Positions 27,651-39,100 of a stretch of DNA of 64,000 nt are shown here, piece by piece (position 1 is the stretch's first letter; the number at the start of each line of letters is the position of its first letter). Made by a program: the position numbers and the translations under genes. Under the pieces are notes generated by a model. That model did no database searches and was not told where the DNA came from. It worked only from the letters and a program-made list of their open reading frames with translations. Source of the stretch: Chalara sp. BL73 (taxonomy: Eukaryota; Ascomycota; Leotiomycetes; Helotiales); assembly GCA_918026815.1 (NCBI GenBank), contig CAKJVC010000183.1, positions 32,226-96,225 of the forward strand, given 5' to 3'.

Positions 27651-29228
27651 GATGCAGCTTCACTGGTGGCTCAATCTCATCTTTCATATGGCAATTGGAC
27701 ACTATCCTTTGTACAATCGATCTGCAAGTAGTCAGCGCCAGTGAACTACTTTGCGTACTCAATCCTCGCTATCTAGATGCAGCCACAGTTCGAGAATCCT
27801 CACACCCAGAAATGTCACTTATATAGGGTGAGAAACAATAGCACGAAATGTAGTTCAAGCGGTACTGGATTGTGGGTCTTAGCCTCCAGCCTTTCTTAGG
27901 AGGTGCTAGTTTAGACAAACCAGCTGTTATTGTAGCTTTAGCTGTTGTTAGGTTTTGAGATACTGACTTATTTAAGACAAGCGAATTTAAGAAGGGAGTT
28001 GATGCGATGGTGCTGTGCAGCCATCTGGCTAAGCCACGTGTTGCCAGAAGTTTAGTACAAGGTAATCGCAACTTAGTTACGTGTCTAAATCGCTTGATAA
28101 AATGGTTGCGGGCTAGGCTACCATGCGCCAATATCTAAACTGGTTCGGTTCCGTATTGGGTATTCGCTGTTTTTAGGGGCTCGGGTTATGTAAGCTCACG
28201 CCTTTATTATTATTGGATACATTTTTTTGCTTTTATTTTAATTTAAATCATGAAATTTGGATTTTATTTTATTTTAAGAGAATCAACCAAAAAAAACTAA
28301 AAACTTTATATATTTAATTAAGTTTTACCAAGTTTTTATAAGTTTTTATATATAATAAGTGTTAATAAAACTAGGACGTATACATAAAACGTAAATTGTT
28401 AAATTTGGTTTCAGTTATAATTAATAACAAGGCCTTATTAAAATGCAACTTTGTAAAACCTAAGATACAAAGCGCTAAAAAGCCAAGAGATACAAAAAAG
28501 GTAATAAAATATGGTCAGCAAAAAGAGGTCTACCGTTTGTTAAAAGATATGGTAGTGAGACTTCTCGGCGGAACTAATATATCTGGCCCGCCTTATGTTA
28601 CATCAAAGGAATGCTAAAACAAGTGTGTACCGATACCTCAGCCTATACTATGAACCTCCTAGCTCAAATATGCAAATCTTGAATAAATATTTGCCGACGT
28701 TGTGCATATGCAGGCTGTGCGCAACTAGCCTAGCCTTCATTGTGTCTAGATGTAAGACGCTGCGCCACCGGAGACTTATTGCGGTATTTTTACTGCTGAT
28801 GATTGATTGATTGATCTATTTATTTAAGCTTTTATACAGAGTAATGTCGCTCATCTTATTTCTCGTTGCATGGGCCCAATTAGGCATCTTTGCATGAGCT
28901 AGAGGCTCTCAGTGGCCAACTCGTGCTCCACGGCCGTGAGATGACAAATAGCTGTGCCTTTTTCACCACCAAACTAACAATTGTGTGAATTTTGAGACAA
29001 TGAGTTGAGTGAGTTTATCCGGGCCGCGGACCCGCTCCTATCACTGCGGGTTCTTCTTCAGCCTCCTGCTTGTCGAAGAATTGCATCAACGGTGTGGGAG
29101 TAAGACAAAAAATTAAAATTCCACGTCTCGGTTCTAGAATCTTCAAGTTCTGTGATTTCTTTCTGGAGTTCATCCCCCAAAGACGATCATTTTCACAAAA
29201 TTTCCCTACATCGTTAGAAGTTGGGAAT
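27651..29228. other. Intergenic, AT-rich between about 28200 and 28560
   Basis: Short frames such as KKVIKYGQQKEVYRLLKDMV (near 28488-28550) are not assignable. Probably further transposon remains. Bases 29000-29228 should include the epoxide hydrolase promoter. Confidence 0.4.
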
Positions 29229-30354
29229 ATGGCTATGGATCCCCTCGTCCCAAACGACCCGCGGGTTCAGCACAAGTATTCTACTATTTCAGATGGAATT
29301 ACGTATCACTACATGCTAGCAAAGCCTGAAGGAAAAGTAGCCGCTACCGTCGTACTTCTTCATGGGTGGTAAGTAACTTTATAGCGAGCTCCCTGACGTT
29401 AAAATTTCTGACTCCTCGTCGCTGTGGCAGGCCAGATCTAGGAATGGGCTGGCGTTTTCAAGTTCCCAACCTTCTCGCCTTGAATCTCCAAGTAGTTATC
29501 CCAGATATGCTCGGATATGGTCGAACCTCTTCACCCATCCTCCCTCAAGAATACTCGATGAAAAAAACCTCAAGTCACATAGCTCACATTATCCGCGAAG
29601 TTACTAGGGAGCCTATCATTCTGGGTGGTCATGATTGGGGAGCTTTTCTTGCGTGGCGTACAGCTATTTACTACCCTTCGCTCATCCGCGGTGTTTTCAC
29701 CTTCTGTGTCCCTTTTTTCCCACCTCAACCCACTGTTATTACGCTAGAACAGTTCGTCGAGCAACTTCCGGATTTCAAATATCAATTGCAACTTGCTAGT
29801 CCAGTTGCTGAGACAGTGGCTGGAAAATCAGAGGCTACATTGAAGGGTTTTTTAAGTAGTATGTTTGGTGGCGTCACTTCTGAGGGTTTACCTGGGTTTG
29901 ATCTCTCCACGGGGGTCATTGGGGAAAGACTTGAGGGAATTAGTTCTACACCTCTCATGACCTCAGAGATTCTAGACTACTATGGTACATACATCTAAAT
30001 CTAGCTTCTAAACAAAAGACTAACCTTATGTCGCCAACTTTAGTGCAGGAATATTCTCGGAACGGTCTTCATGGCCCAATGAATTGGTACCGTACCATGT
30101 CAATAAATAGCGAGGAAGAGCTTCCACTGCTTCAAGAAATGCCAAAATTCAAATTTCAGATGCCGGCCATGATTGTTATGGCTGGTGAGGACCCTGCGTT
30201 GCGACCGGTACTAGCTGAGGGCCAAGAGATATATTTCGCTGCGGGGCTAAAAAAGGAACTTATACCAGGAGCATCGCATTGGGTCTTAACCCACTTCCCT
30301 GGAGAGGCGAATAAGTATATTGAGGAATTTTTGAAAGAGCTGCTCGAAGTTTAA
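29229..30354 (+). CDS. Epoxide hydrolase (alpha/beta hydrolase), 3 exons, 334 aa
   Basis: Exons 29229-29368, 29431-29984 and 30044-30354; GT-AG introns with matching phases. The start ATG gives MAMDPLVPNDPRVQHKYSTI, a normal family N-terminus. LLHGWPDLGMGWRFQ contains the HGxP oxyanion motif, LGGHDWGAFLAWR the nucleophilic Asp in GHDWG, and GASHWVLTHFPGE the catalytic His. Family enzymes add water to an epoxide through an Asp-ester intermediate, giving a diol. Because the cluster also has a flavin monooxygenase that could make an epoxide, hydrolysis of an epoxide in the polyketide product, or detoxification, is a plausible role. It lies between repeat debris and the AYR1-like SDR, whose 3' end faces it. 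Confidence 0.92.
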
Positions 30355-30927
30355 AACTTTCATGGTACAAGTAGGGAGAATTCTTTGCATGCTATTAGAT
30401 GGATATGCATTTTTAAAGAAACGCCTTACCCACGTAAATAGGTATTAAGGCACAAATATTAGTAGATTTGTTTTCAACTCGTAGATCTACTTTTTTTAAT
30501 TAAGGAACAATAGCATAATGCATAAATGAGAATCGGTTATGATCTAAGGTTGAAACGAACCTGGTTAGCGGCCCAAGTTGGATGATAGTCTGGTGATTCT
30601 TCGTACAGAAATGTTAAAACTCTTTGTCGCTATTTGAGAAATTGCCGTATCTGAAGATGCAGCCATCTTCCAAAAAGACCTGTCTTTGGACGAGCTTTTG
30701 CAATTACTCTATGTATCACGGAGTTCGTAATTTCAGAACTCACAACCAGGATATAAGTATCAATACACGTTTCTAAAGTTCATAACTAGGATCGATGGTT
30801 TTATAATTCTAAATCAAATATGCTTAGAGTAGTAGCCTAAGTTCTCACGGCGATTTAAAAATCAATGGTTCTAGATACAGACATCCAGCATTACTCAAGA
30901 TCTTAGCCATGAATAATGAGTGGGTGT
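30355..30927. other. Convergent intergenic region
   Basis: 3' ends of the epoxide hydrolase and SDR-D face each other here. Nothing else recognised. Confidence 0.5.
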
Positions 30928-32293
30928 TCAACGCGTTCTACCATTCTCCTTTAGCGCATGAGCCCTCTGAAGTTTTCCAAAATTGAAGTCAGACCAAAAG
31001 ATATAATCCTAAGATCCGGTTAGCTATGCTTCCTTACCCATATTATAGAATACTTACCCATACAGTACGGAAAGCGAACGTGTCCAAGAAGCGAATAATA
31101 CGTGATGCACTTCCAGTCCAAAACCAAGCTGGCGGAGCTGACTTTAAACTTTGTATTACGACATTTTCAGCGTACACAAATCGGCTCGTAGTTTCTGAAT
31201 GTTTTTGTAAGTAAGGAATGCCTGGATATGAGAGAAGGATGTTATACTTGGAGTTCTTTGGACATGTTGTTTGAATTCAGAAGCGAGAGGGGAGAAGTAT
31301 GAGTCTAGTGGGCTGGTCAGAAGCTGATTGACATAGAGCCAGGTGAATCATAATGACCTGGTGGTAGCTCTCGATTTTGGTCGCTTTTAAGAATGTTGGT
31401 TCCAACTTCTCCGGAGATTATCTGTAGAAAATATCAATCATTTGAAACAGAGAAAGACAAAGAAAAGGTCATCGTACCATAAGCACCTTAACGCTATTGC
31501 TGGTTAGCCCATATTTACCAAGTTTTCCGCAGCCATGATGTCTCGAGGAAACTTACTTGAATGGGGCCATTTCGAGGCGGAGGGTGTTAGTCCAATGTTG
31601 CAAAGCTGCTTTACTAGCATTATACGAAGCTGTAAGTCACGTCAATGAGAGTGCGACATTTAGATTATGAAAATTCGAAACCCAAACCTACAGCCATATA
31701 TGTATGGTACAATCCCCCCAATAGAACCGATGCTGACAATCGTTCCTGAAGATCTAATCAACATACTATGAAAGTAATGTACCATTCGCATAGGTCCAAA
31801 GACATTGACGTCAAACATTCGTTGGACAGATCTAACATCGGTATCTATGGCGGTCATAGTATAACCTGAGAAAAGTTTAGCTGTAATGTTGAGTACGAGA
31901 AGCAGATGTCTTACATATTCCACTATATACAGTGAATTTGGCAAAAGTCTTAGATACATGTATATTTACATATTTACTCACGCATTATTGACCAATATAT
32001 CAAGATAGCCGCCAGTAATATCAAGCAACTTCTCTTTAAAGCCGAGAATGGATTCATCTTTCGTCACATCCAGTGGAAACCAGGTAATATTTTCCTGGTC
32101 AAGGTGCTCGCTAGATTCTTGTGGGAGAAGAGTGGCAATAGCGTAAAGGCCACGACGATTGTATTCAAGAACAAGGGCCTCGCCAATACCGCCTTGGCCG
32201 CAGCTGGGTCGTATGTTAGCGAGCATCTTGATACCTTGAGGCAGATTTAGACTGTTACCCAGTGACTAGGGCATATTTTTGCCTTTCTAACAT
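30928..32293 (-). CDS. Short-chain dehydrogenase (SDR-D), AYR1-like, at least 9 exons
   Basis: Minus-strand exons 32293-32259, 32203-31982, 31865-31692, 31629-31557, 31493-31478, 31421-31358, 31304-31248, 31194-31058 and 31008-30928. Pieces read in family order: MLERQKYALVTG-CGQGGIGEALVLE, LDILVNNA, GYTMTAIDTDV, SSYNASKAALQHW (catalytic Tyr/Lys), VKVLMIISGEVGTN, SYFSPLASEFKQHVQRTP, SAPPAWFWTGSASRIIRFLD and a WDYIF... tail. Exons this short are typical of 1-acyl-dihydroxyacetone-phosphate-reductase-like SDRs in fungal clusters. One problem: the junction between exons 2 and 3 (NNA to GYT) is out of phase by one base. The only in-frame acceptor, at 31909, inserts about 14 residues right after NNA. 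The gene may therefore be slightly damaged. It shares a 0.9-kb divergent promoter with the PKS. Confidence 0.78.
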
Positions 32294-33196
32294 AATGAGT
32301 ACTTGTTTGAGAAGGGACCTTCGAAAATGATAGAGGAAAGATATTGGTTGTTGCAGGGCTTGTAATAGCAGTGTAAATGAACGTTATCGTATGATATCTT
32401 GGATAAATTTAAATGTCTTCGGCTATGAAAATCTTCATTAGAGACCTTATCGCTTCACCGCTATTTAATCCGATAAATAAAGTGCGCGCCGTATACATGC
32501 ATTATTTCCAGGACCATAGATGGCCGCTTTATACATGGATGCCGTAACCAATGATGACTACCTAATGTAGGGATGATCGTAGCGTGAGGTTTTGAGTGAC
32601 TCTTACATCTAGCATCCTATTCACCTCATTTCGAAGCTGACATCATTTTCGTAACAAATACTCGTACCCTGTCTGACAGGGCTGAAAAATATTATGATAT
32701 TACTAGGAGTGAGCTGTGCTGCAGCTACTGGCCGTTTCATGTTTATTGGGCCCCGGGAGTGCCACTTAGGAAACAAATCATGCAGCCCATACGATTCATG
32801 TAATACGGCGCAAAATATCAGACTACCTTAAAATTTCCCAATTAGAACAAATACTTCTTTTGGAAAATTGAGACTGTACCACCCGGGCAGTTTTATTTGC
32901 TCTAGATCGATCAACCGCTAGTCTACTATTATCGATAGACCCAAGAAAGAAGAGAGCCGTGGGGCTTACTCGGTAGGCATCCAGCTGTTCTTGCTAGCCA
33001 TGGAGCTCTGGGTGGTGACCTTTATTCAAATATATAAAATTCTTGACCCAGATCTATTTCGAAATATTTGCTGAGGATCAAGGTCTAAGCCAAATTCTAA
33101 ATACGACCTGATCACCTTCGCCTCTTCCTATACCCTCCTCAAAACCTAACTCTCTTATACCCTCTTTTTGATTTACGTCCCTACACCCATTACAAG
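32294..33196. promoter_or_regulatory. Divergent promoter region of SDR-D and the PKS
   Basis: The 0.9 kb between the two start codons contains no gene. On the PKS side a TATATAAA element (33031-33038) lies about 160 bases before the ATG, followed by a long C/T-rich stretch (about 33117-33175), the usual layout of a strong fungal promoter. Shared control of both genes is inferred from the divergent layout. Confidence 0.55.
33031..33038 (+). promoter_or_regulatory. TATA box of the PKS gene (candidate)
   Basis: TATATAAA located about 160 bases upstream of the PKS start codon and 80 bases upstream of a pyrimidine-rich tract. Sequence match only. Confidence 0.5.
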
Positions 33197-36100
33197 ATGG
33201 CAGGAAAGACCTATGGTACCAATGGCTTTCATAGGGGCGATAAGTTTAATGGGACGAACGGAGTTGATACCACTGCTGGAGGTAAATATTCTAATGGTAT
33301 TAACGGACCTAATGGAGTCAATGGTTCCAACAGCGTCAATGGCTCTAACGGCGTCAATGGCTCGAACGGCGTCAATGACTCGAACGGCGTCAATGACTCG
33401 AACGGTGTCAATGGTTCCAAGAGAACAAATTTTATCGGTGGTTTAAAGCCCAGCCATGAAGAAGATCCCATATGCGTTGTAGGAATGGGTAACACGCCTA
33501 ACGCGCCGAGAGAATCAACTTGCTAACACTATCAGCTTGTCGTCTCCCAGGAGGAATTCGATCTCCTTCAGACCTCTGGGAATTTCTATGTCACAATGAC
33601 TCTGCCCAAGGCCAGGTACCACAGGAGCGCTTCAACATTAAAGCATTTTATCATCCTGATGGTAGCCGCGCCGGAGTCATGGATGCAGATGGGGGGTATT
33701 TCTTGCAAGAAGATGTGCGCCAATTTGAAAATAGCTTCTTCGGTATCAATAACTTAGAGGCTACTTACATGGATCCCCAGCAACGAAAGCTTTTAGAAGT
33801 AGTCTTCGAGTGTTTTGAAAGCGCTGGACTATCGATGGATCAAGTCTCCGGAACCAACACGGGATGCTATGTCGGCAACTTTACCGTGGATTATCTGACC
33901 ATGCAGGCTCGAGATCCTGATTATATGCATCGATATAATGCAACAGGATCGGGCACAGCCATTAGTAAGTTGGATCTAAATTTGTTCTCTAACTCCCAGA
34001 GCTGCACAAGAGCAACAACGCCTGAGTTCCCATCTCATAAATTCCACCCCCAATTCAAATAACTAGAGATTGATGGTATGTAGTGTCAAATCGGATCAGC
34101 CATGTATTTAACCTTCATGGACCCAGGTATGTGCTTTCCTTGATATGGCATCTTAGATACCCAAACATGTACTCAAACGTCTAGTTTCACAATCGATACA
34201 GCGTGCTCTTCATCAATTTATTGTCTCCATAATGCCGTAAATGCAATCAAGAATGGAGAATGCGATGGAGCCATTGTTGCGGCCGCAAACTTGATCACTG
34301 CCCCCGAACAGCATCTTGGCACAATGAAGGGAGGTGTGCTCTCACCTACCTCAACATGCCATACATTCGACGCTTCAGCTGATGGGTACGGGAGAGCTGA
34401 AGCTGTCAATGCTGTGTACCTAAAGTCTCTCTCTTCTGCTCTCAGAGATGGCGACAAAATTTGGAGCGTTATTCGTGGTACGGCTATAAACTCGTGAGTC
34501 TGATCCTTTGAAACTGCTCTCAGGGCATTACCGTAAGCTAAAAACCGTACTACAGGAATGGAAGAACTCCTGGAATCACGTTACCAAGTGCTAAACTTCA
34601 GGAAGCTGTGATACGCAAGGCTTATGCCGGTGCTGGCTTGAGCTTCGACGACACAGATTATATCGAGTGCCACGGAACTGGTACCGCTGTTGGAGACCCA
34701 ATAGAAGTCGATGGACTACAGAGCTGCTTTGGCCCCAGGAAGTGGCCCCTGAAAATCGGATCAGTATGTATTCTCTATACATCTCTCACCCGATCGCTCC
34801 CCGTTATACCCTATCAAACTTCCGTATCTAACTTTGCCAACACAATCAAGGTCAAAGCAAATCTCGGTCATAGCGAAGCAGCTAGTGGTCTTACTTCACT
34901 AATAAAGGTAGCTTTGGCTTTGGACAAGGGCAAAATTCCACCTACATATGGTGTTAAGAATTTAAATCCCAAGCGTAAGCAACTCCCTTGCTCGGCCTGA
35001 GGTCTGAGTCAACACAGAAGAAAGACCACTGATGTCGCAAATTCCAGTTCACCTTGAAAAGGCGAACATGGATATTGCAATGGATGTAGGAGAATGGCCT
35101 AGAGAAATTCGCCGGGCCAGCATCAATTCATTCGGATACGGTGGTGCAAATGCCCATGCGATTGTCGAATCTCTCGACAGCTACCTTAACAAAACCCCCG
35201 AGGCATCTCAAATTAAATACGACTGCAAAGCTCAGGTAGTTGTGATTCCTCTTTCAGCTGCATCGAAGAAGTCATTGGAGACTCGTGTCAAACAGGCTGA
35301 AGAGATTGTCCAACGCGGGGATGCGGATATAGCCAAACGCCTCGCCTACACATTTGCTCAGAGATCCGCTAGCCCTACCATGCGCCGTAAGAGAGTCCTT
35401 TTAGCGAGGATAAACCCAGATGGGAGTTCCAAATTAATGGAACCTGATGCACCTGAAACCATCGATGCGAAATCAGCGAGCCTTCCTTTTGCTTTCATTT
35501 TCACAGGCCAAGGGGCCCAATACTCCGAAATGGGCAAACAACTTCTCCAAAATAATAAAAACTTTCTCAATACCATCCGCGATCTCGACAACATTTTACA
35601 GAGTTTACCTAATAAGACAGCTCCAACATGGACCCTAGAACAAACACTGTTAGATCCACCGCTCACCAGTAAAATCAACCATGTCACTCGTAGTCAGCCA
35701 GTCTGCACAGCCATTCAAATCGGGCTTGTGAACCTATTGCATGGTTGGGGGGTTAGACCTTCGGCGGTGGTTGGACATTCGTCGGGCGAGATTGCAGCGG
35801 CCTATGCAGCAGGATTACTCGACGCTAAAGAATCTATTCTCGCCGCATACTTCCGAGGCTATGCTGTCGGAAAGCTACAGTCGAAAGGAATGATGGTAGC
35901 AGCTGGAATAGGTCCGGATCAGGCTGAGCAACTGATTGACGAACAAGGGCTGCGTGGAAAAGTATGTGTGGCTTGTGTCAACTCCCCCGAGAGTGTTACC
36001 CTTAGTGGATCCGAAGAAGGAGCAGAGATTCTGCTAGCAGAGTTGCAACAGAACAAGCTGTTCGCTCGTAAAATTGAGACCGGCGGAAGAGCTTACCATT

Positions 36101-39100
36101 CACATCTGGTAAAAGAGATTGGCCCCCTATATGAGAGCCTCTTAGCACCATACTTGGATGACGAGCCCATAGTCTATAGCTCCAGCGTTACCATGTTCTC
36201 ATCCGTGGGGTTTGAGAGCGGAAAATACCTACATCTTGCTAAACAAGCAAGAAAAGCGAAGTATTGGCGGGACAACCTGGAAAACTCCGTCCAATTCAGT
36301 TCCGCCCTTCAAGATCTTGTTGGCGAAGGGAAAATTCATCTCATTGAAATTGGTCCTCATCCAGCTTTGAAGGGACCTGTTCAGCAGGTTCGGGCTTCAA
36401 TCAAAGTCGACAAAAATGTCCTCCCATACAGTTCCACATTTGTAAGGGGTCAAGACGCCGACTTATGTATCAAGAAATTAGCAGGAAACCTTTATCTTCA
36501 TGGCCATGTTTTAGAATGGCAGATTGTCAATGACTTACCCCAACAATATCAGCTTATGTTACACAATCTCCCACCATATCCATGGGACTACTCAGCTGGT
36601 CTGCTGTGGGCTGAATCTCGGCCTTCTGTAGAGCTAAGGAACCGACAACACGTGAGACATGAGCTTCTAGGATCACCATATCTCGCAGGTAGCGGAATAG
36701 ATTGGAGTTGGCGAAATGTTTTACAAGTGAAAGAGGCCCCTTGGCTATTAGATCACAAGGTCGAGTCTCAGATTGTTTTTCCAGCCGTTGGCTATCTGGC
36801 AATGGCCATAGAAGCCATCGTTCAAGTCAAAGGCATCAAAAGTGCAACATCGGGAAAGCCTATGCCGAGTACTTCTTTCGAATTCCGAAATGTGAGCATT
36901 AGCACTGCTCTTGTGATTCAGGACGAAAAAGATATGGCAAGCAAAGAGATTGAGCTACACACAGCCTTCTCGTGGCGAAAATTATCCACTACAAGCAAGT
37001 CGACTGACTGGTGTGATTTCACGGTGTCATCGTGGGAATCGGGCCAAGGTACTCTCCATTGTTCAGGAAGTATTCGTACTGGAGCCTCATCGCCCCTGAA
37101 AGGCACAATCGAAGTCCGGAATATAGAAGGTTTCGAGAAGTGGCCGATGGACCCCTGGTACAAAAAGCTAGCTGAAGAGGGACTTTGCTTTGGGTCGCAC
37201 TTCCAGTCATTAACAAGCCTAAGCACCGACGGGAGTCGCATCAGATCTGATGCGTTGTCCACGACGGGTCTAAAAACGAAGGTCGGAAAAGATACGGATA
37301 CAGAATACTTCGTACATCCAATTACTGTTGACGCTTGCTTGTAAGTCCACAATGATTAAAATTTAAACCGCCACGTTTAGGAATAACTTTTCAAAAACGT
37401 CGGAGATCTCTCCTGCAATTTCTTTTTTTTTTTAAAAAAAAATCCAAAAAAAATCTCCTCCTTCTAAAAGGCAAGACTAACTCTGGACTTTTGAACTTAG
37501 GCAAGCCGGGATTATGGGTGGTACAGGCGGTAACCTAAGCACGCTAAAGGCCTTTCTCCCAGTCTTCATCTCTGAATGTCGAATCCAATCCATAGGAAAA
37601 GCTAATAACGAGGAAGCCACAATCCACACTAAAATGACCACAACCGGTTTTGCGACCAAGAGAATTGACTCTACGCTTGTAGACCCTTCAGGAAATGTGG
37701 TAGTCGACATGAAAGATGTTCGGCTCTCTCTATACACCGGTAAGATGGGGGATGTAGGTGTCGACGACAGTATGCACTCTGAACGTCACCCAACACTGCG
37801 TGTGAATTGGAAACCTGATGTTTTGAGTCTTTACCTGGGTGAGGAATCTCAGTTGGATAAATACATTGACATCTTCATCTCTCGACAACAGCCCGATTTG
37901 GTTGACAATGAGACAAAAGCTGTCATTGGGGCACTGCTCGATCTCATAGGACACAGCAATCCGAGAATGCGCGTTCTTGAGCTTGGCCCACACTGTGATT
38001 GCAAGCCAGCAGATTGGTTATCTTTGCTTCACAAACAAACGGCTCTCCCACGAATTCAATCCTGGAGTTGTGGCAGCCTAGCTGAGAACGGTGATGTGAC
38101 TATGAACAATGGAGCATCGGGTCCTTTCGGTGCGATCTTGATCAGCAAGGTGGGTTTCCTTATACTGCTTTAATATTAGAAGCCGATTAAGCCTAACGAA
38201 AAGTTAGCTTTCCGAATCCGAGAAACTCTGGAAACACGCTCCTGAGAAGCTCATTTCTCTTGTGGGCGAGAATGGTGTTATTATAACTCGCAAAAATGAC
38301 AGTGCTATTTCTAGCTTAGGTGCTGCTGGCTTTGCAGTGGTAGAGATTAGAAAGAAGATTATTTTAGCCGTACGGCCGCCAACTTCCAAGCCACTACAAG
38401 GCAAGGATATTTTGATTATTGTAAGTTTTTCTACTCAATCTAAGCTCTTGACACTCTGACTCAAATCTACCGTCCTATAGTCGAATAACAAGCCTTCTTC
38501 CGCAGTAGTCGATTTCGTGGGGTCTCTTTCAAGGTATTTGCAGCAGACAGCTGGCGTAGCTCAAGTCAACAATGTGTCCATTTCCAATTTGGATCAAGTC
38601 TCCATCACATCAAAGATGGTTTGCATATCTCTTCTCGAAATAGAGCGCGAATTTCTCGCTACTATGAGCCCTGAGGACATGAACCGGCTACGCATGTGTA
38701 CCGACGTTGCTACGGAATTGTTGTGGTTCACTGGCGCCGGCATGCTGCAGAACCCTGATCCTAATCTAACGCTTTCAAATGGTCTGTCTCGGGCGCTTAT
38801 GCTTGAGCAGCCATCACTGCGCTTCACTATATACGACGTTGGTCCCGTGAGCCTTTTGAACACAAAATCTACTTTTCCGTACATGGAACGAATTCTTACT
38901 GTGTACGAGGACGTCGACGATAAGGAGTTTATTCAGGTTGATGGTCTTCTTTATATCAGCCGCTTTTGTCCAGATTTCGGAATAAATACTGAATTTAGAC
39001 GACGCATTGGAGGGCAAGACCCATTCGAAAAAGCGCCACTTTCTGCGGTGGGACCGGCTCAGCTCAGCATAGGGAAACCTGGTGCCACTGACTCATTACA

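Noticed and set aside
33312..33420. Regular repeats that could look like a CRISPR array
   Set aside because: The 18-bp units are head-to-tail without spacers, in frame inside a PKS gene of a eukaryote.
36751..36800. Missing Gly in the DH HxxxGxxxxP motif (here HKVESQIVFP) as a sign of an inactive dehydratase
   Set aside because: Ser at this place is, to my knowledge, common in active fungal HR-PKS dehydratases; His1038 and Asp1230 are present.
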